From JAFAMS01 sp049520515 (lineage in GTDB: Bacteria; Vulcanimicrobiota; Vulcanimicrobiia; Vulcanimicrobiales; Vulcanimicrobiaceae), in contig JBEKPS010000004.1 of the NCBI GenBank assembly GCA_049520515.1, positions 62,001 to 126,000 of the forward strand: DNA of 64,000 nt, in the 5' to 3' direction. A program made the position numbers and the translations under genes. This document shows, in pieces, positions 17,033 to 26,505 of the stretch. A model generated the notes under the pieces. That model searched no databases and had not been told where the DNA came from. It worked only from the letters and a program-made list of their open reading frames with translations. Within the stretch, counting starts at the first letter, position 1. The number at the start of each line of letters is the position of its first letter.

Positions 17033-17982
17033 CGAATCGTACGCTCGAGGCCCTCAGCTAGGCCGATTTTCGGCTCCCATCCCAGCAGCTCGCGTGCGCG
17101 AGTGATGTCGGGACACCGGCGACCGGGATCGTCGACGGGCAGCGCTTCCTGAGTCGTTTGCAAGGGGACGCCGACAACGTCGCTCACGATCCGCGCGAAT
17201 TCGGCGATCGCGTGCTCTTCCGGATTCCCGAGATTCACGACGATCCCGCGCGTGCCGTCGCTTGCGGCGCAGCGCACGATGCCCTCGACCAGATCGTCGA
17301 CAAAACAGAATGACCGCGTCTGCTTTCCATTGCCGAATATCGTGAGGGGCCTTCCCTTGAGAGCTTGCGTAATGAAGTTCGGCACAACGCGGCCGTCCGA
17401 TAATCGCATCCGTGGCCCGTACGTGTTGAATATCCGAACGATGCGAGCGTCGACGCCGTGTTTCGTAAGATACGAATACGTTAGGGCTTCTCCGAAGCGC
17501 TTGGACTCGTCGTAACACGCACGGGGCCCAAACGAATTGACGTTTCCCCAGTAGGTTTCACGTTGCGGGTGCTCGAGCGGATCGCCGTAGCATTCGGACG
17601 TCGATGCGAAGAGAAAGCGCGCGTTCCATCGCCGCGCGGCCTCGAGCGCGTGCTGCGTTCCGGAAGAATTGACAGCCATTGTCTCGAGCGGATGCTCAGC
17701 GTAATCGACAGGACTGGCCGGGGAGGCAAAGTGCAAGATGAGATCGGGAGCGCTCCCGCGCGAGCGGACGCGGGCCTCGATTGCGTCCCACGGCTGCGAG
17801 ACATCGAAACTCAAGAATGAGAATCGGTCGTTCGACGAGGCCTCTCGCAGGTTCTGAGCAGATCCGGTTATGTAATTGTCGAGGCCCGTGACCAGCGCTG
17901 TGGAGTTATTGAGATAGTGATCGACAAGATGAGACCCAAGAAATCCGCCCGCGCCCGTGATGAGAACATTACCGGCTGCCAA
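16990..17982 (-). CDS. UDP-glucuronate decarboxylase (UDP-xylose synthase) family
   Basis: A 330-aa extended SDR from a TTG at 17982. GAGGFLGSH lies at residues 11-19. HFASPASPVDYAEHP, STSECYGDPLEHPQ and ETYWGNVNSFGPRACYDESK (catalytic Tyr and Lys in YDESK) are the signature of Uxs, together with VRIFNTYGPRM and SFCFVDDLVEG. The enzyme oxidises and decarboxylates UDP-glucuronate to UDP-xylose. It overlaps the end of ugd by 14 bp in one operon, so the UDP-glucose to UDP-glucuronate to UDP-xylose route is encoded as a unit. Confidence 0.88.
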   Translation of the reverse strand: MAAGNVLITGAGGFLGSHLVDHYLNNSTALVTGLDNYITGSAQNLREASSNDRFSFLSFDVSQPWDAIEARVRSRGSAPDLILHFASPASPVDYAEHPLETMAVNSSGTQHALEAARRWNARFLFASTSECYGDPLEHPQRETYWGNVNSFGPRACYDESKRFGEALTYSYLTKHGVDARIVRIFNTYGPRMRLSDGRVVPNFITQALKGRPLTIFGNGKQTRSFCFVDDLVEGIVRCAASDGTRGIVVNLGNPEEHAIAEFARIVSDVVGVPLQTTQEALPVDDPGRRCPDITRARELLGWEPKIGLAEGLERTIRYFSERAAVVTDSR

Positions 17983-19312
17983 GTCGGCTCTTCGTTGGGA
18001 ATCTCACGGCGCGGCCGACACCGAGATAGGTGAATCCGAGCTCGGCGAGTCGCGCCGGGTCGTAAATATTGCGGCCATCGAAGATGACGTTGCCGCGCAT
18101 CGCGCGCAAGACTTTCTCGAAGTCGATCTGCTTGTATTCGTTCCAGTCGGTGGCAACGCACACCGCGTCTGCCCCAACGACCGCCTCGTAGAGGTCGTCT
18201 GAGAACCGGACGCTGTTGCCGAGCCGCTCCCTCGCCGGGCCCTTGGCCACGGGATCGTGCGCGACGACGGTAGCATGTTCTGACAGAAAGCGCTGAATCA
18301 GCGCGATTGACGGTGACTCGCGCACATCGTCCGTATTCGCTTTGAAGGCGAGCCCTAAAACGGCTAAGGTCTTACCGCGAAGACCTTCCAGCGTTTCCGA
18401 AAGCCGGGTCGCCGCTCGTTCGATCTGAGAAGCGTTTATCTCGAGAATCGATTCCAACAACGGCGTGTGCACGCCGGCGTCGCGCGCCAGTCTGCTGAGC
18501 GCTGTCACATCTTTCGGAAGGCAAGAACCTCCGAATCCAAGACCCGCGCTGAGAAACATGGTGCCGATGCGATGATCGCTCCCGACGCCTCGCGCTACGT
18601 CTTTAACATCGACCGACATACGCTCGCAGATCGCCGCAATCTCGTTGATGAGCGAGATCCGAGCAGCAAGGAGCGTATTCGCCGCGTACTTGATCAGCTC
18701 TGCCGTTCGAATATCGGTAACGATGATCGGTGCTTCGAGCGGTGCGTAGAGCTCCTCCATCGTCGAACGCGCATTATCATTCGTAACGCCGAGCACGACT
18801 CGATCGGGTTTCATGAAGTCGGTGATTGCCGAACCTTCTCTTAGAAATTCGGGATTCGAGACAACGGCGATATCGAAGTCGCTAACGCGATGCTCTTTGA
18901 TGATGGCCGCAACGAGATCGCCCGTTTCGATCGGGACCGTCGACTTGTTGACGATGATTTTCGGCCCGTCGAGCGATCGCGCGATTTCGAGAGCGGCTTC
19001 GCGAACGTCTTGAATGTCGGCGTGACCGTCGTGCCGCATCGGCGTCCCTACGGCGATAAAGACGATCTCGGCGTTCTGAACTCCGTCTGCGATCGATTCA
19101 CCAAAAGATAAGCGGCCGTGGCTCTGATTGTGCGACAACAGCTCCGAAAGACCCGGCTCGTAAAACGGAACCTCACCGCGCTCTAGTGCCTCGAGGCGGC
19201 CACGATTCTTCTCGACGCAAACGACGCGATTTCCAAGTTCTGCGAGGCATGCGGCGGTGACAAGGCCGACGTAACCGGCGCCAATTATGCAAATTCTGCG
19301 CACCAGGACCAT
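17969..19312 (-). CDS. ugd: UDP-glucose 6-dehydrogenase
   Basis: A 447-aa enzyme making UDP-glucuronate. The motif IIGAGYVGLVTAACLAELG opens the N-terminal Rossmann fold. AVGTPMRHDGHAD, NKSTVPIETGD, SNPEFLREGSAI and the catalytic GLGFGGSCLPKDV with Cys264 follow the UDP-glucose dehydrogenase family closely, as does the C-terminal LGLAFKANTDDVRESPS. The ATG at 19312 is chosen; the 51 residues upstream in frame are unlike the family. It is divergent from the Wzx-like gene (36 bp) and coupled to uxs. Confidence 0.93.
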   Translation of the reverse strand: MVLVRRICIIGAGYVGLVTAACLAELGNRVVCVEKNRGRLEALERGEVPFYEPGLSELLSHNQSHGRLSFGESIADGVQNAEIVFIAVGTPMRHDGHADIQDVREAALEIARSLDGPKIIVNKSTVPIETGDLVAAIIKEHRVSDFDIAVVSNPEFLREGSAITDFMKPDRVVLGVTNDNARSTMEELYAPLEAPIIVTDIRTAELIKYAANTLLAARISLINEIAAICERMSVDVKDVARGVGSDHRIGTMFLSAGLGFGGSCLPKDVTALSRLARDAGVHTPLLESILEINASQIERAATRLSETLEGLRGKTLAVLGLAFKANTDDVRESPSIALIQRFLSEHATVVAHDPVAKGPARERLGNSVRFSDDLYEAVVGADAVCVATDWNEYKQIDFEKVLRAMRGNVIFDGRNIYDPARLAELGFTYLGVGRAVRFPTKSRLGSR

Positions 19313-19348
19313 CTTTTCGCGTGTTCTACAGAAGGACTCCTTTGCCCG

Positions 19349-20653
19349 ATGAAACACACCTGCCGCAGATTGATTAGGCGATTTCTGCGCAGTGATTTCG
19401 CGCGACACGGTGCGATCGTTTTCGCTTCGTCGATGACGGTCAACGCCCTCAACTACATTCTTCATGTGATGTTGACCCGGCGTCTTGGTGTCGACAGCTA
19501 TGGCGAGCTTTACGCGCTGCTGGCCGCCCTTATGCTATTTTCGGTCCCGACCAGTGTTTTTACGATGATCGTCGTGCGTTATGCCGCCGAATTCCACGCG
19601 CTCGGCGATACGGCTAAACTGGGCGCCTTGTCACGTTGGCTATTACGCCGTACCGTTCTCGTCGCGCTCGCACTGATCGGCCTGGGTGTATTGCTGCAGG
19701 CACCGGTGAGTGCGTATTTGCGTCTTCACGACTCGCGCTCGGTTCTGTTTACGGCGCTCGTTCTCGCGTTCAGCGTCATCGGACCGGTCATTAGAGGCAT
19801 ACTACAGGGCATCCAAGCGTTTCGACAGTTCGCTCTCTCCACGCTTATCGAGGGGTTTGGGCGCGTCATTCTCGGGGTCGGGTTTGTTTACGCGGGCTTC
19901 GGCGTGAACGGCGCACTTTTCGGACAAGCGTGTGCGATTCTCTTGGCTCTCGGATATACGTGGCTTGCGATCCGCCGAAATGTTCCGAGTACGGGCGAAG
20001 CACTTCACACTGACTTGCGGCGTCTTGCGCAAACGACGACGGGCGTCACCACGGCAATGCTGGCGCTTAGCGTTCTGAACTCGGCCGATCTACTATTAGT
20101 GAAACACTACTTCTCACCGTTCGAGGCTGGCCTCTATAGCGCCGTGTCGCTCGTCGGCAAGGTCATGCTGTTCGTCGTCGGCTTCGTTCCGACGATCGTC
20201 CTTCCTAAGGCGACGGCTCGCATGACACGCGGAGAGTCGCCGGTCGGCGTCCTTGCGCAGGCCGCGGCGGCAGTCGCGGTGTTGTGCTGCGGTGGACTCG
20301 CCGTACTGTATTTCGAGCCGACCGTTGTCGTGAGAATTATGTCCGGCAGAGAGTTCCTGGAAGCTGCACCCTACGTATTCCTATACGGTGTCGCAATGGC
20401 CACTCTCGGCGCTTTGACTGTCGTCGTGAATTATAAGATCGGTTTGCACCGTTTTGATTTCTTGGCGCCCGTCGTATTGATAGCAATTCTCGAGCCGCTT
20501 ATCATCTCGATCGTTCACACCACCCTGTGGGATGTCGTGAGAATCGTGACCATCGGAAACATAGCGGCGCTCTGCACGAGCCTCTACCGCCTCAATGCCT
20601 TTGCGGCAGTGCGCCTGCCGCGCGGTACGCAGCAGCCATCCGCTCTAGTGTAG
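19349..20653 (+). CDS. Wzx-like polysaccharide flippase (MOP superfamily)
   Basis: A 434-aa protein with about 12 hydrophobic segments and the layout of O-antigen/polysaccharide transporters. VNALNYILHVMLTRRLG, VDSYGELYALLAALML and NSADLLLVKHYFSPFEAG (with YSAVSLVGKVMLF after it) are typical of the family. It should flip undecaprenyl-linked repeat units to the periplasm. An AGAAGG-like sequence lies 12 bp before the ATG. The last 62 bp overlap the convergent reductase gene. Confidence 0.8.
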   Translation: MKHTCRRLIRRFLRSDFARHGAIVFASSMTVNALNYILHVMLTRRLGVDSYGELYALLAALMLFSVPTSVFTMIVVRYAAEFHALGDTAKLGALSRWLLRRTVLVALALIGLGVLLQAPVSAYLRLHDSRSVLFTALVLAFSVIGPVIRGILQGIQAFRQFALSTLIEGFGRVILGVGFVYAGFGVNGALFGQACAILLALGYTWLAIRRNVPSTGEALHTDLRRLAQTTTGVTTAMLALSVLNSADLLLVKHYFSPFEAGLYSAVSLVGKVMLFVVGFVPTIVLPKATARMTRGESPVGVLAQAAAAVAVLCCGGLAVLYFEPTVVVRIMSGREFLEAAPYVFLYGVAMATLGALTVVVNYKIGLHRFDFLAPVVLIAILEPLIISIVHTTLWDVVRIVTIGNIAALCTSLYRLNAFAAVRLPRGTQQPSALV

Positions 20654-21584
20654 CCTCGAGCGGCCTTGCAGCAAAATCGAGTTCGCGCCGTGCCTTCTCA
20701 CTCGTGTACCACATGCGTAGCGACGCGATCTTAGCGTGATCGCGGGTTAATCGCGGCTCGCGGCCATTCATGGCTGCGCGCACCTCGAATGCTTGTGCCG
20801 CGACGAAGAGCGCCGCGCTCGGAAGTGTGCGCCCTCGGTAATCCGTTCCCGCTACTTTTGCTTGTCGCCCAAAGAGATCGGCGTACGTGACGTTTTCACC
20901 GGTAAGGAGATAGCGCTCCCCGTCCTTCCCGCGTTGCAATGCCGACGCGATACCGGCGGCGACGTCATCAACGTCGACGACCGAAAGACCGCCACTTGGA
21001 TGACCGGGGACGCGGTGATGCGCAATCTCCAACATCGTGTGCCCGAACGTATGCGTCAGCGAACGCGGGCCGTAGACGACGCCCGGGTTCACAATGACGA
21101 CGCGAACGCCGTAGCGGCGCGCGTCCGTTGCTTCCTCTTCGGCAAGTCGCTTGCTCTCGTTGTAGACGAGCTTCAAGGGAATGAAGTTATTCGTAGCAGT
21201 CTCGTCAATGGGTGTCTGGCTCGGACTGTATCCGACGGCTGCAATCGACGAAACGTGGAGCAAAACGGAGACTCCGGCCGTCTTTGCGGCTTCGGCGACG
21301 ATCCGCGTTCCCGTGACATTAGTACGCATTATCTGGTCGCGCCGGCGCTGCCAATGACTGAGGTCCGCGGCAAGGTGTATGATCGCATCGACGCCTGATG
21401 CTGCCTGCACCATTACGAGCGGGTCGGTTATGTCCCCGACCACATACTCGGACACGGATGCTCTTGCAGACTCAAGGTTGCTTGTGGGACGATGTAAGAT
21501 GCGAATGCGATGACTGTGCAGTGCTAAGGTGTCGACAACCGCCTTACCCAGGAATCCCGTCGCTCCGGTGACCAATACATGCAC
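20592..21584 (-). CDS. NAD-dependent epimerase/dehydratase, dihydroflavonol-4-reductase-like
   Basis: A 330-aa extended SDR from a GTG at 21584. VTGATGFLGKAV at residues 5-16 binds the nucleotide. HLAADLSHW, HVSSIAAVGYS and the catalytic YNESKRLAEE follow, then VVIVNPGVVYGPRS. This pattern is that of DFR/HpnA-like reductases seen in hopanoid, sterol and glycan loci. The substrate is unknown. It lies 52 bp from the divergent start of the large glycosyltransferase operon. Confidence 0.75.
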   Translation of the reverse strand: MHVLVTGATGFLGKAVVDTLALHSHRIRILHRPTSNLESARASVSEYVVGDITDPLVMVQAASGVDAIIHLAADLSHWQRRRDQIMRTNVTGTRIVAEAAKTAGVSVLLHVSSIAAVGYSPSQTPIDETATNNFIPLKLVYNESKRLAEEEATDARRYGVRVVIVNPGVVYGPRSLTHTFGHTMLEIAHHRVPGHPSGGLSVVDVDDVAAGIASALQRGKDGERYLLTGENVTYADLFGRQAKVAGTDYRGRTLPSAALFVAAQAFEVRAAMNGREPRLTRDHAKIASLRMWYTSEKARRELDFAARPLEATLERMAAAYRAAGALPQRH

Positions 21585-21636
21585 GCCCGCCCCGTTGCGG
21601 CCTAACTTTGCGTAGCTCCTCTCGGGTTGCTAATTA

Positions 21637-22446
21637 GTGCTAGCAGGCAAAATCAGCGTCGTGATGCCCGCATACAACGAAGCGGTGCACATCGTACCGA
21701 ATCTCCTTGAGACGGTAAAAACGCTATCGGAAGCCGGTTACGACTTCGAAGTGATTGTCGTCGACGACGGAAGCGCCGACGGTACCCATTTGGAAGCCGC
21801 AAAGCTGCTCTCGTCGCATCCGGAGCTCATTCGGGTGATTCACTATGCGAAGAATCAGGGCAAAGGCAACGCGCTCATGTGCGGCGCGTGGTTCGCGCGC
21901 GGCGCGTACGTCGTCTTTCTCGATGCGGATATGGATCTGCATCCGGACCAATTGCCGACCCTGATTGAGCAGATGGAGACGCAAGAGGCCGACGTCGTCA
22001 TCGGCAGCAAGCGGCACAAGCTTTCCAAAGTCAACTATCCGTTGCATCGCCGGCTGTACAGTGTCGTGTACTACTCGCTGATACGTATCATGTTCGGACT
22101 CCCGGTCAAGGATACGCAGACGGGCCTCAAGGTCTTCAAGAGATCCGTTATCGAGGATGTCTTTCCGCGCATTCTTGTCAAGCGCTTCGCTTTCGATATC
22201 GAGGTCCTAGCGAATGCGCATAGGCTCGGATATAAGATCGTCGATGCTCCGATTACGATGTTCTTTCGGCGCAAATTTGGGCGCTTGCATTATCGCGACG
22301 TCCGCGCGATCTTAACTGACACGCTCGCGATCTTTTATCGCATGCATATCCTCCGATACTACGATCGGCCGGTGCAGTGTCAGTGGAATCAGCTGCCGGC
22401 CGCAGTGAGTGCGCGCGAAGTCGAAAGGCTCGATGCCGTCATCTGA
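21637..22446 (+). CDS. GT2 glycosyltransferase, dolichyl-phosphate glucose/mannose synthase-like
   Basis: A 269-aa protein from a GTG at 21637. SVVMPAYNEAVHI starts the GT-A fold, VDDGSADGT and VVFLDADMDLHPDQLP give the donor and metal sites, and KDTQTGLKVFKR is shared with polyprenyl-phosphate glycosyltransferases. No clear C-terminal membrane helices follow, so it resembles the short DPM1/Alg5-type enzymes. It opens the plus-strand glycan operon 21637-29807 and overlaps the next gene by 14 bp. Confidence 0.82.
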   Translation: MLAGKISVVMPAYNEAVHIVPNLLETVKTLSEAGYDFEVIVVDDGSADGTHLEAAKLLSSHPELIRVIHYAKNQGKGNALMCGAWFARGAYVVFLDADMDLHPDQLPTLIEQMETQEADVVIGSKRHKLSKVNYPLHRRLYSVVYYSLIRIMFGLPVKDTQTGLKVFKRSVIEDVFPRILVKRFAFDIEVLANAHRLGYKIVDAPITMFFRRKFGRLHYRDVRAILTDTLAIFYRMHILRYYDRPVQCQWNQLPAAVSAREVERLDAVI

Positions 22447-23410
22447 TCCCAAAATAAGCGTACTGATTCCGCTCAAGCGTCTAAACGACTACGTTCGCGA
22501 ATCTCTGGAGCACCTAGCGCAGCAAACGTACACGAATTTCGATGTGTACGTCGTGACGGATGATCCGGAAGCGTGCGACGTTCCGGCTGGACTGGACGTG
22601 AAGTTTCGCTCGTCGGGCGCCGTACCACCGAACATCAAACGCATGAACGCGGCCCGCGAGAGTGACGCCGCAATTGTCGCGCTACTCGACGATGATGCAT
22701 TCCCCGTTCCCGAATGGTTGCAGTCTGCAGCTCGCCACTTCGATGATCCCACGATTCTCGCCGTCGGCGGGCCGGGGATCACACCGCCGCATGATTCGGC
22801 TTCACAGCAGGCCAGCGGCGCCGTTTACGCCAGCCCGCTCGTCTCAGCCGGATACGTGTATCGCTATCTTCGGTCAGCCGCGCGCGACGTGGACGACTAT
22901 CCGTCATGCAATCTCGTCGTGCGTCGCGAGCCGTTCCTCAAGTACGTTCCTGAATGTTTGCGCTATTGGCCCGGGGAGGACACGAAGCTGTGTCTGCTGT
23001 TGACGCGTGGCGGCCGAGGCCGAATTCTTTACGACCCCGCAATCGCAGTCTACCATCACCGGCGCAAATTGTTTTGGGGACATTTCCGCCAGGTTTGGAA
23101 TTATGCCGTCCATCGCGGGTTTTTCGCCAAGCGCTATCCGGGCACGTCACTGCGGCCGCAGTACTTCATTCCCTCGCTCTTTGTTCTTGGCAACGTTGCG
23201 GCGCTTGCTCTGGTCGTCGCCGACCGAATCCGCACGGCGGCGTTTCTCGCAGCTGGGGTGTATGCATTATGTGTGATCCTGGCCGCAATCGCTGGGCGAC
23301 GAACGCATACTGCGAGCCCGCCTATTGTCGCAGTCGGAATCTATTTGACGCATCTGACCTACGGAACGGGCTTCATGTTCGGCCTATTGCGCCCGGAGCT
23401 TGACCATTAA
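22433..23410 (+). CDS. GT2 glycosyltransferase with C-terminal membrane segments
   Basis: A 325-aa protein. The GT-A domain has ISVLIPLKRLNDYV, VVTDDPEA and VALLDDDAFPVPEW. The region GEDTKLCLLLT corresponds to the ED catalytic-base motif. Three hydrophobic stretches lie in the last 100 residues. The ATG at 22433 is preferred to the GTG at 22409 because GAAAGG lies just upstream of the ATG and family homology starts with it. The role is sugar transfer in the locus; donor and acceptor are unknown. Confidence 0.78.
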   Translation: MPSSDPKISVLIPLKRLNDYVRESLEHLAQQTYTNFDVYVVTDDPEACDVPAGLDVKFRSSGAVPPNIKRMNAARESDAAIVALLDDDAFPVPEWLQSAARHFDDPTILAVGGPGITPPHDSASQQASGAVYASPLVSAGYVYRYLRSAARDVDDYPSCNLVVRREPFLKYVPECLRYWPGEDTKLCLLLTRGGRGRILYDPAIAVYHHRRKLFWGHFRQVWNYAVHRGFFAKRYPGTSLRPQYFIPSLFVLGNVAALALVVADRIRTAAFLAAGVYALCVILAAIAGRRTHTASPPIVAVGIYLTHLTYGTGFMFGLLRPELDH

Positions 23411-23464
23411 GTCCGCGAGAGGAAAGCAGGCTTCAACCCGACGGTTTGGGGAAAACTGTGCCGG

Positions 23465-24937
23465 ATGAAGATTGCCGTTTCGTATCCCCCGCTGGAGAGC
23501 GAATTGGGCGTAGCCCTGCTCTCGCAAAACCGGCAGTTTCAGTGGTTTAACAACCCGACGTTCATCTATCCGATGGTGCCGGCGTCGGCTGCTACGGTAT
23601 TGCAGTCGATGGGCCACGAAGTCGTATGGGATGACGCGATCGCCGAGCAACGTTCCGAGGCTGAATGGCTCAAGTGGTTCGAGGGCGCGAATCTCGATTT
23701 GATCGCCTTCGAGAGCAAGACGCCCACGATCAAGAAACATTGGCGACTTATCTCTGAGATGAAACGGCGAAGCCCGAAGACGATCGTCGTTCTCATGGGT
23801 GATCACGTTACCGGCTTCCCTGAGGAATCGCTCGAGCAGTCACCCGTCGATTACGTTCTCACCGGCGGTGATTTTGATTTTAGCTTGCGCGACCTCGTCA
23901 ATCATCTCGACAGGAGTGCGCCGATTGGGCCCGGGACGTACTCGTGGTCTGATGGAAAGATCGCGAACAGCGGAAATTTTTCGCTGGTCAACGATCTCAA
24001 CGAGCTGCCGATCATCGATCGCGATCTCACAAAGTGGAAACTCTACGCGTATAAGAACGGCAATTTCAAATACTTGCCGGGAACGTACACGATGGTCGGA
24101 CGCGATTGCTGGTGGGGACACTGCACGTTCTGTTCGTGGACCGTAATGTTTCCGGGACAAAAGTTCCGGACGCGCACACCCGAGTCACTGCTCGAAGAAG
24201 TCGACATGCTGGTGAATAAGTATGGCGTTCGCGAGATTTTCGACGATACCGGGACGTTACCGGTCGGCGCGTGGCTGCACGAGTTCGCCGAAGGTTTGAT
24301 CAAGCGCGGCCTGCACAAGAAAGTGCGTTTCGGCCACAACATGCGCTTCAATTATCTGACTAAAGAAGACTACCAGCTCATGGGTAAGGCCGGATTCCGG
24401 TTCATCTTGTACGGACTCGAGTCCGCGAACCAGACAACGCTCAAGCGTCTGGCCAAGAACATGAAAACCGACACGATCGCACAAGAGCTACGCTGGGCCA
24501 AGAATGCCGGCCTCGCGCCGCACCTCACGACGATGATCGGTTATCCCTGGGAAAGCAAAGAAGAAGCCCGCAACACGATCGAGTTCACGAAGAAGATGTT
24601 CAGGACTGGCTGCGTCGACACGCTGCAGGCAACCGTGATCATGCCCTACGCCGGCACGCCCCTATATAAGGAAGCGGAGCATAACGGCTGGCTGCTCACC
24701 AAGGACTGGGACGACTACGACATGCGCAAGCCGATCCTGCAGAGCCCGCTGACGGCGGAAGACACCTTGACGCTGACTCAGGATCTCTATCGCGCCTTCA
24801 TCAGCCCGCAGTTCATCTTCAATAAACTCATCAACATTCGCAGCTGGGAAGACGTGCATTTCATCGGGCGAGGCGTGAAGTACGTCCTTGGACACTTGAC
24901 CGATTTCAGTGTGCGTCAGGTGAAACCCGCCGCATAG
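23465..24937 (+). CDS. B12-binding-type radical SAM protein
   Basis: A 490-aa protein. The first 150 residues look like the cobalamin-binding-type domain found before many radical SAM domains, though no DxHxxG motif is seen. The radical SAM core follows, with RDCWWGHCTFCSW at about 213-225: Cys215, Cys220 and Cys223, i.e. CX4CX2C instead of the usual CX3CX2C. GLESANQTTLKRLAKNMK and TTMIGYPWESKEEA are typical downstream stretches. Members methylate or rearrange lipids, sugars or cofactors. Its place among glycosyltransferases suggests modification of a sugar or lipid carrier (inference). It lies 54 bp after the preceding gene. Confidence 0.8.
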   Translation: MKIAVSYPPLESELGVALLSQNRQFQWFNNPTFIYPMVPASAATVLQSMGHEVVWDDAIAEQRSEAEWLKWFEGANLDLIAFESKTPTIKKHWRLISEMKRRSPKTIVVLMGDHVTGFPEESLEQSPVDYVLTGGDFDFSLRDLVNHLDRSAPIGPGTYSWSDGKIANSGNFSLVNDLNELPIIDRDLTKWKLYAYKNGNFKYLPGTYTMVGRDCWWGHCTFCSWTVMFPGQKFRTRTPESLLEEVDMLVNKYGVREIFDDTGTLPVGAWLHEFAEGLIKRGLHKKVRFGHNMRFNYLTKEDYQLMGKAGFRFILYGLESANQTTLKRLAKNMKTDTIAQELRWAKNAGLAPHLTTMIGYPWESKEEARNTIEFTKKMFRTGCVDTLQATVIMPYAGTPLYKEAEHNGWLLTKDWDDYDMRKPILQSPLTAEDTLTLTQDLYRAFISPQFIFNKLINIRSWEDVHFIGRGVKYVLGHLTDFSVRQVKPAA

Positions 24938-24957
24938 AGACGCACTCACAACCCAAT

Positions 24958-25758
24958 GTGACCGTAACTACGCGCTCGTCGGCGGAATGGCCGGCGGAGA
25001 TGGCTCGCGCTTTTGTCCCTTCGGTCGCCCTTTGGCGAACGATTGAGGCTCGAGCGGTCGAAGCAGCCTTTGCGAAATATCAGTTTCAAAGGCCGATCTT
25101 AGACCTCGGCTGCGGTGAAGGCAAGTTTGCTGCGATTGTATTTCCGCGAAACGGTATCGACGTCGGCTTGGATCTCGACGACGATATGATTCGCGATGCC
25201 CTTTCTACCGGGACATATGCGAGTGCGGTGCGTGGTGATGGCAGGCGCTTTCCGTTTGCGGATTGCTCGTTTGCGACCGTCTTCTCGAATTCGGTCATCG
25301 AACACATCGACGAACTCGATCCCGTATTGCGCGAGGTCGCGCGCGTCCTGAAGCCCGGCGGGCGATTTGTGGCTACTGTTCCCGTGCCCGGGTTCAAAGA
25401 CGGCCTTTTCGTTAAGCGAAAGTTAGACTCCATGGGTCTTCGGCGCGCCGGCGCTCTCTACGGCGAAGCAATCAATGCAAAACTCCATCATGTCAACTTG
25501 CTCGAACAGGACTCCTGGCGCTTGCGGCTGCGATCGTGCGGACTCGAACTCGTCGACGGCGTACCGTACCTCGGTGAACGAGCCGTCGCCGCGTGGGATC
25601 GCCTGAGTATCGAGTACTTCATCCGAAGCCGCCTCAAGCTTCCCGTACCGTCCCGATCGGATGTCGTGCGATCTGCAATCGAGTCGCCTGGTAACGCCCC
25701 ATACGGTGCTTTGCTTGTTGTCGCAGAAAAACCCGACAAGGACGCGAGTCCAGCATGA
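24958..25758 (+). CDS. Class I SAM-dependent methyltransferase
   Basis: A 266-aa protein from a GTG at 24958, 20 bp after the radical SAM gene. The SAM site ILDLGCGEGKFA lies near residue 47, an acidic residue ends the second strand (GLDLDDDM), and NSVIEHIDELDPVLREVARV then LKPGGRF complete the methyltransf_11 pattern. Its stop overlaps the next ATG (ATGA), so both methyltransferases are made together. Likely acts on a sugar or lipid-linked glycan; the substrate is unknown. Confidence 0.8.
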   Translation: MTVTTRSSAEWPAEMARAFVPSVALWRTIEARAVEAAFAKYQFQRPILDLGCGEGKFAAIVFPRNGIDVGLDLDDDMIRDALSTGTYASAVRGDGRRFPFADCSFATVFSNSVIEHIDELDPVLREVARVLKPGGRFVATVPVPGFKDGLFVKRKLDSMGLRRAGALYGEAINAKLHHVNLLEQDSWRLRLRSCGLELVDGVPYLGERAVAAWDRLSIEYFIRSRLKLPVPSRSDVVRSAIESPGNAPYGALLVVAEKPDKDASPA

Positions 25759-26495
25759 AGGACTCGTCGCGGACGACGACCGCAACCGATGTGCGTCAGC
25801 CGGAAAATCAATATGGAGCGGTCGAGGAAGATGACGATGTACGCGAGCGCTACCAACTTACGGCCAGCGTGTTGCTTCCGTATCTACACTCGGGAATGCG
25901 CGTGCTCGAGATGGGGTGCTATCGGGGCGGGCTACGTCAGTTCTTTCCGCGAGATCTGGACTACCATGGAGTTGATTTCGATCAAGCTGCGTTGCAAACG
26001 GCCGAGGCGCGAGGCATCGTTCCGCATGTTATGGATGCCGACCGCGGATTTCCGGAGGGTTTGCCGTCCGAATCGTTCGACGCGGTCATCGCATGCGAAG
26101 TGCTCGAACATCTCGTGAATCCGCGCGCCATTCTTCGAGACCTGGTGCAACGGTGCAAGAGTGGAGGGCGCGTCCTCATCAGTCTTCCAAACGAAAATAC
26201 GTTGTATCATCGGTTGATGTCGCTTTCGGGCCTCGGCGTCGACTCTTGCGCTTTTGAGCTGTATAAGCACCTTCACTTGCCGACCATCGCGCAGAGCCGA
26301 GCATTCATCGCCGGGGAGGTGAAGATCCTGACCGAGAAATCCTACGTTCTTCCGTCCGTGAAAAATACGCGGCTTGAGGGCGCCGGTGCAGTCATGAGAA
26401 TTATTCCTCGGCGTGGCTGGCAAGTGTTGGCCGATGTTATGCCCGGTTTGTTTGCTCGGGGAAGAATCTACTTGGGCACCCCGGCGAATCGCTAG
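25755..26495 (+). CDS. Class I SAM-dependent methyltransferase
   Basis: A 246-aa protein translationally coupled to the preceding methyltransferase. Motif I reads VLEMGCYRGGLRQFF, the second-strand region is GVDFDQAALQTAEARG, and ACEVLEHLVNPRAILRD with SGGRVLISLPN are typical of the methyltransf_23/11 type. The N-terminal 30 residues are acidic and probably disordered. The substrate is unknown. Confidence 0.8.
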   Translation: MKDSSRTTTATDVRQPENQYGAVEEDDDVRERYQLTASVLLPYLHSGMRVLEMGCYRGGLRQFFPRDLDYHGVDFDQAALQTAEARGIVPHVMDADRGFPEGLPSESFDAVIACEVLEHLVNPRAILRDLVQRCKSGGRVLISLPNENTLYHRLMSLSGLGVDSCAFELYKHLHLPTIAQSRAFIAGEVKILTEKSYVLPSVKNTRLEGAGAVMRIIPRRGWQVLADVMPGLFARGRIYLGTPANR

Positions 26496-26505
26496 GAACC
26501 GTCTC

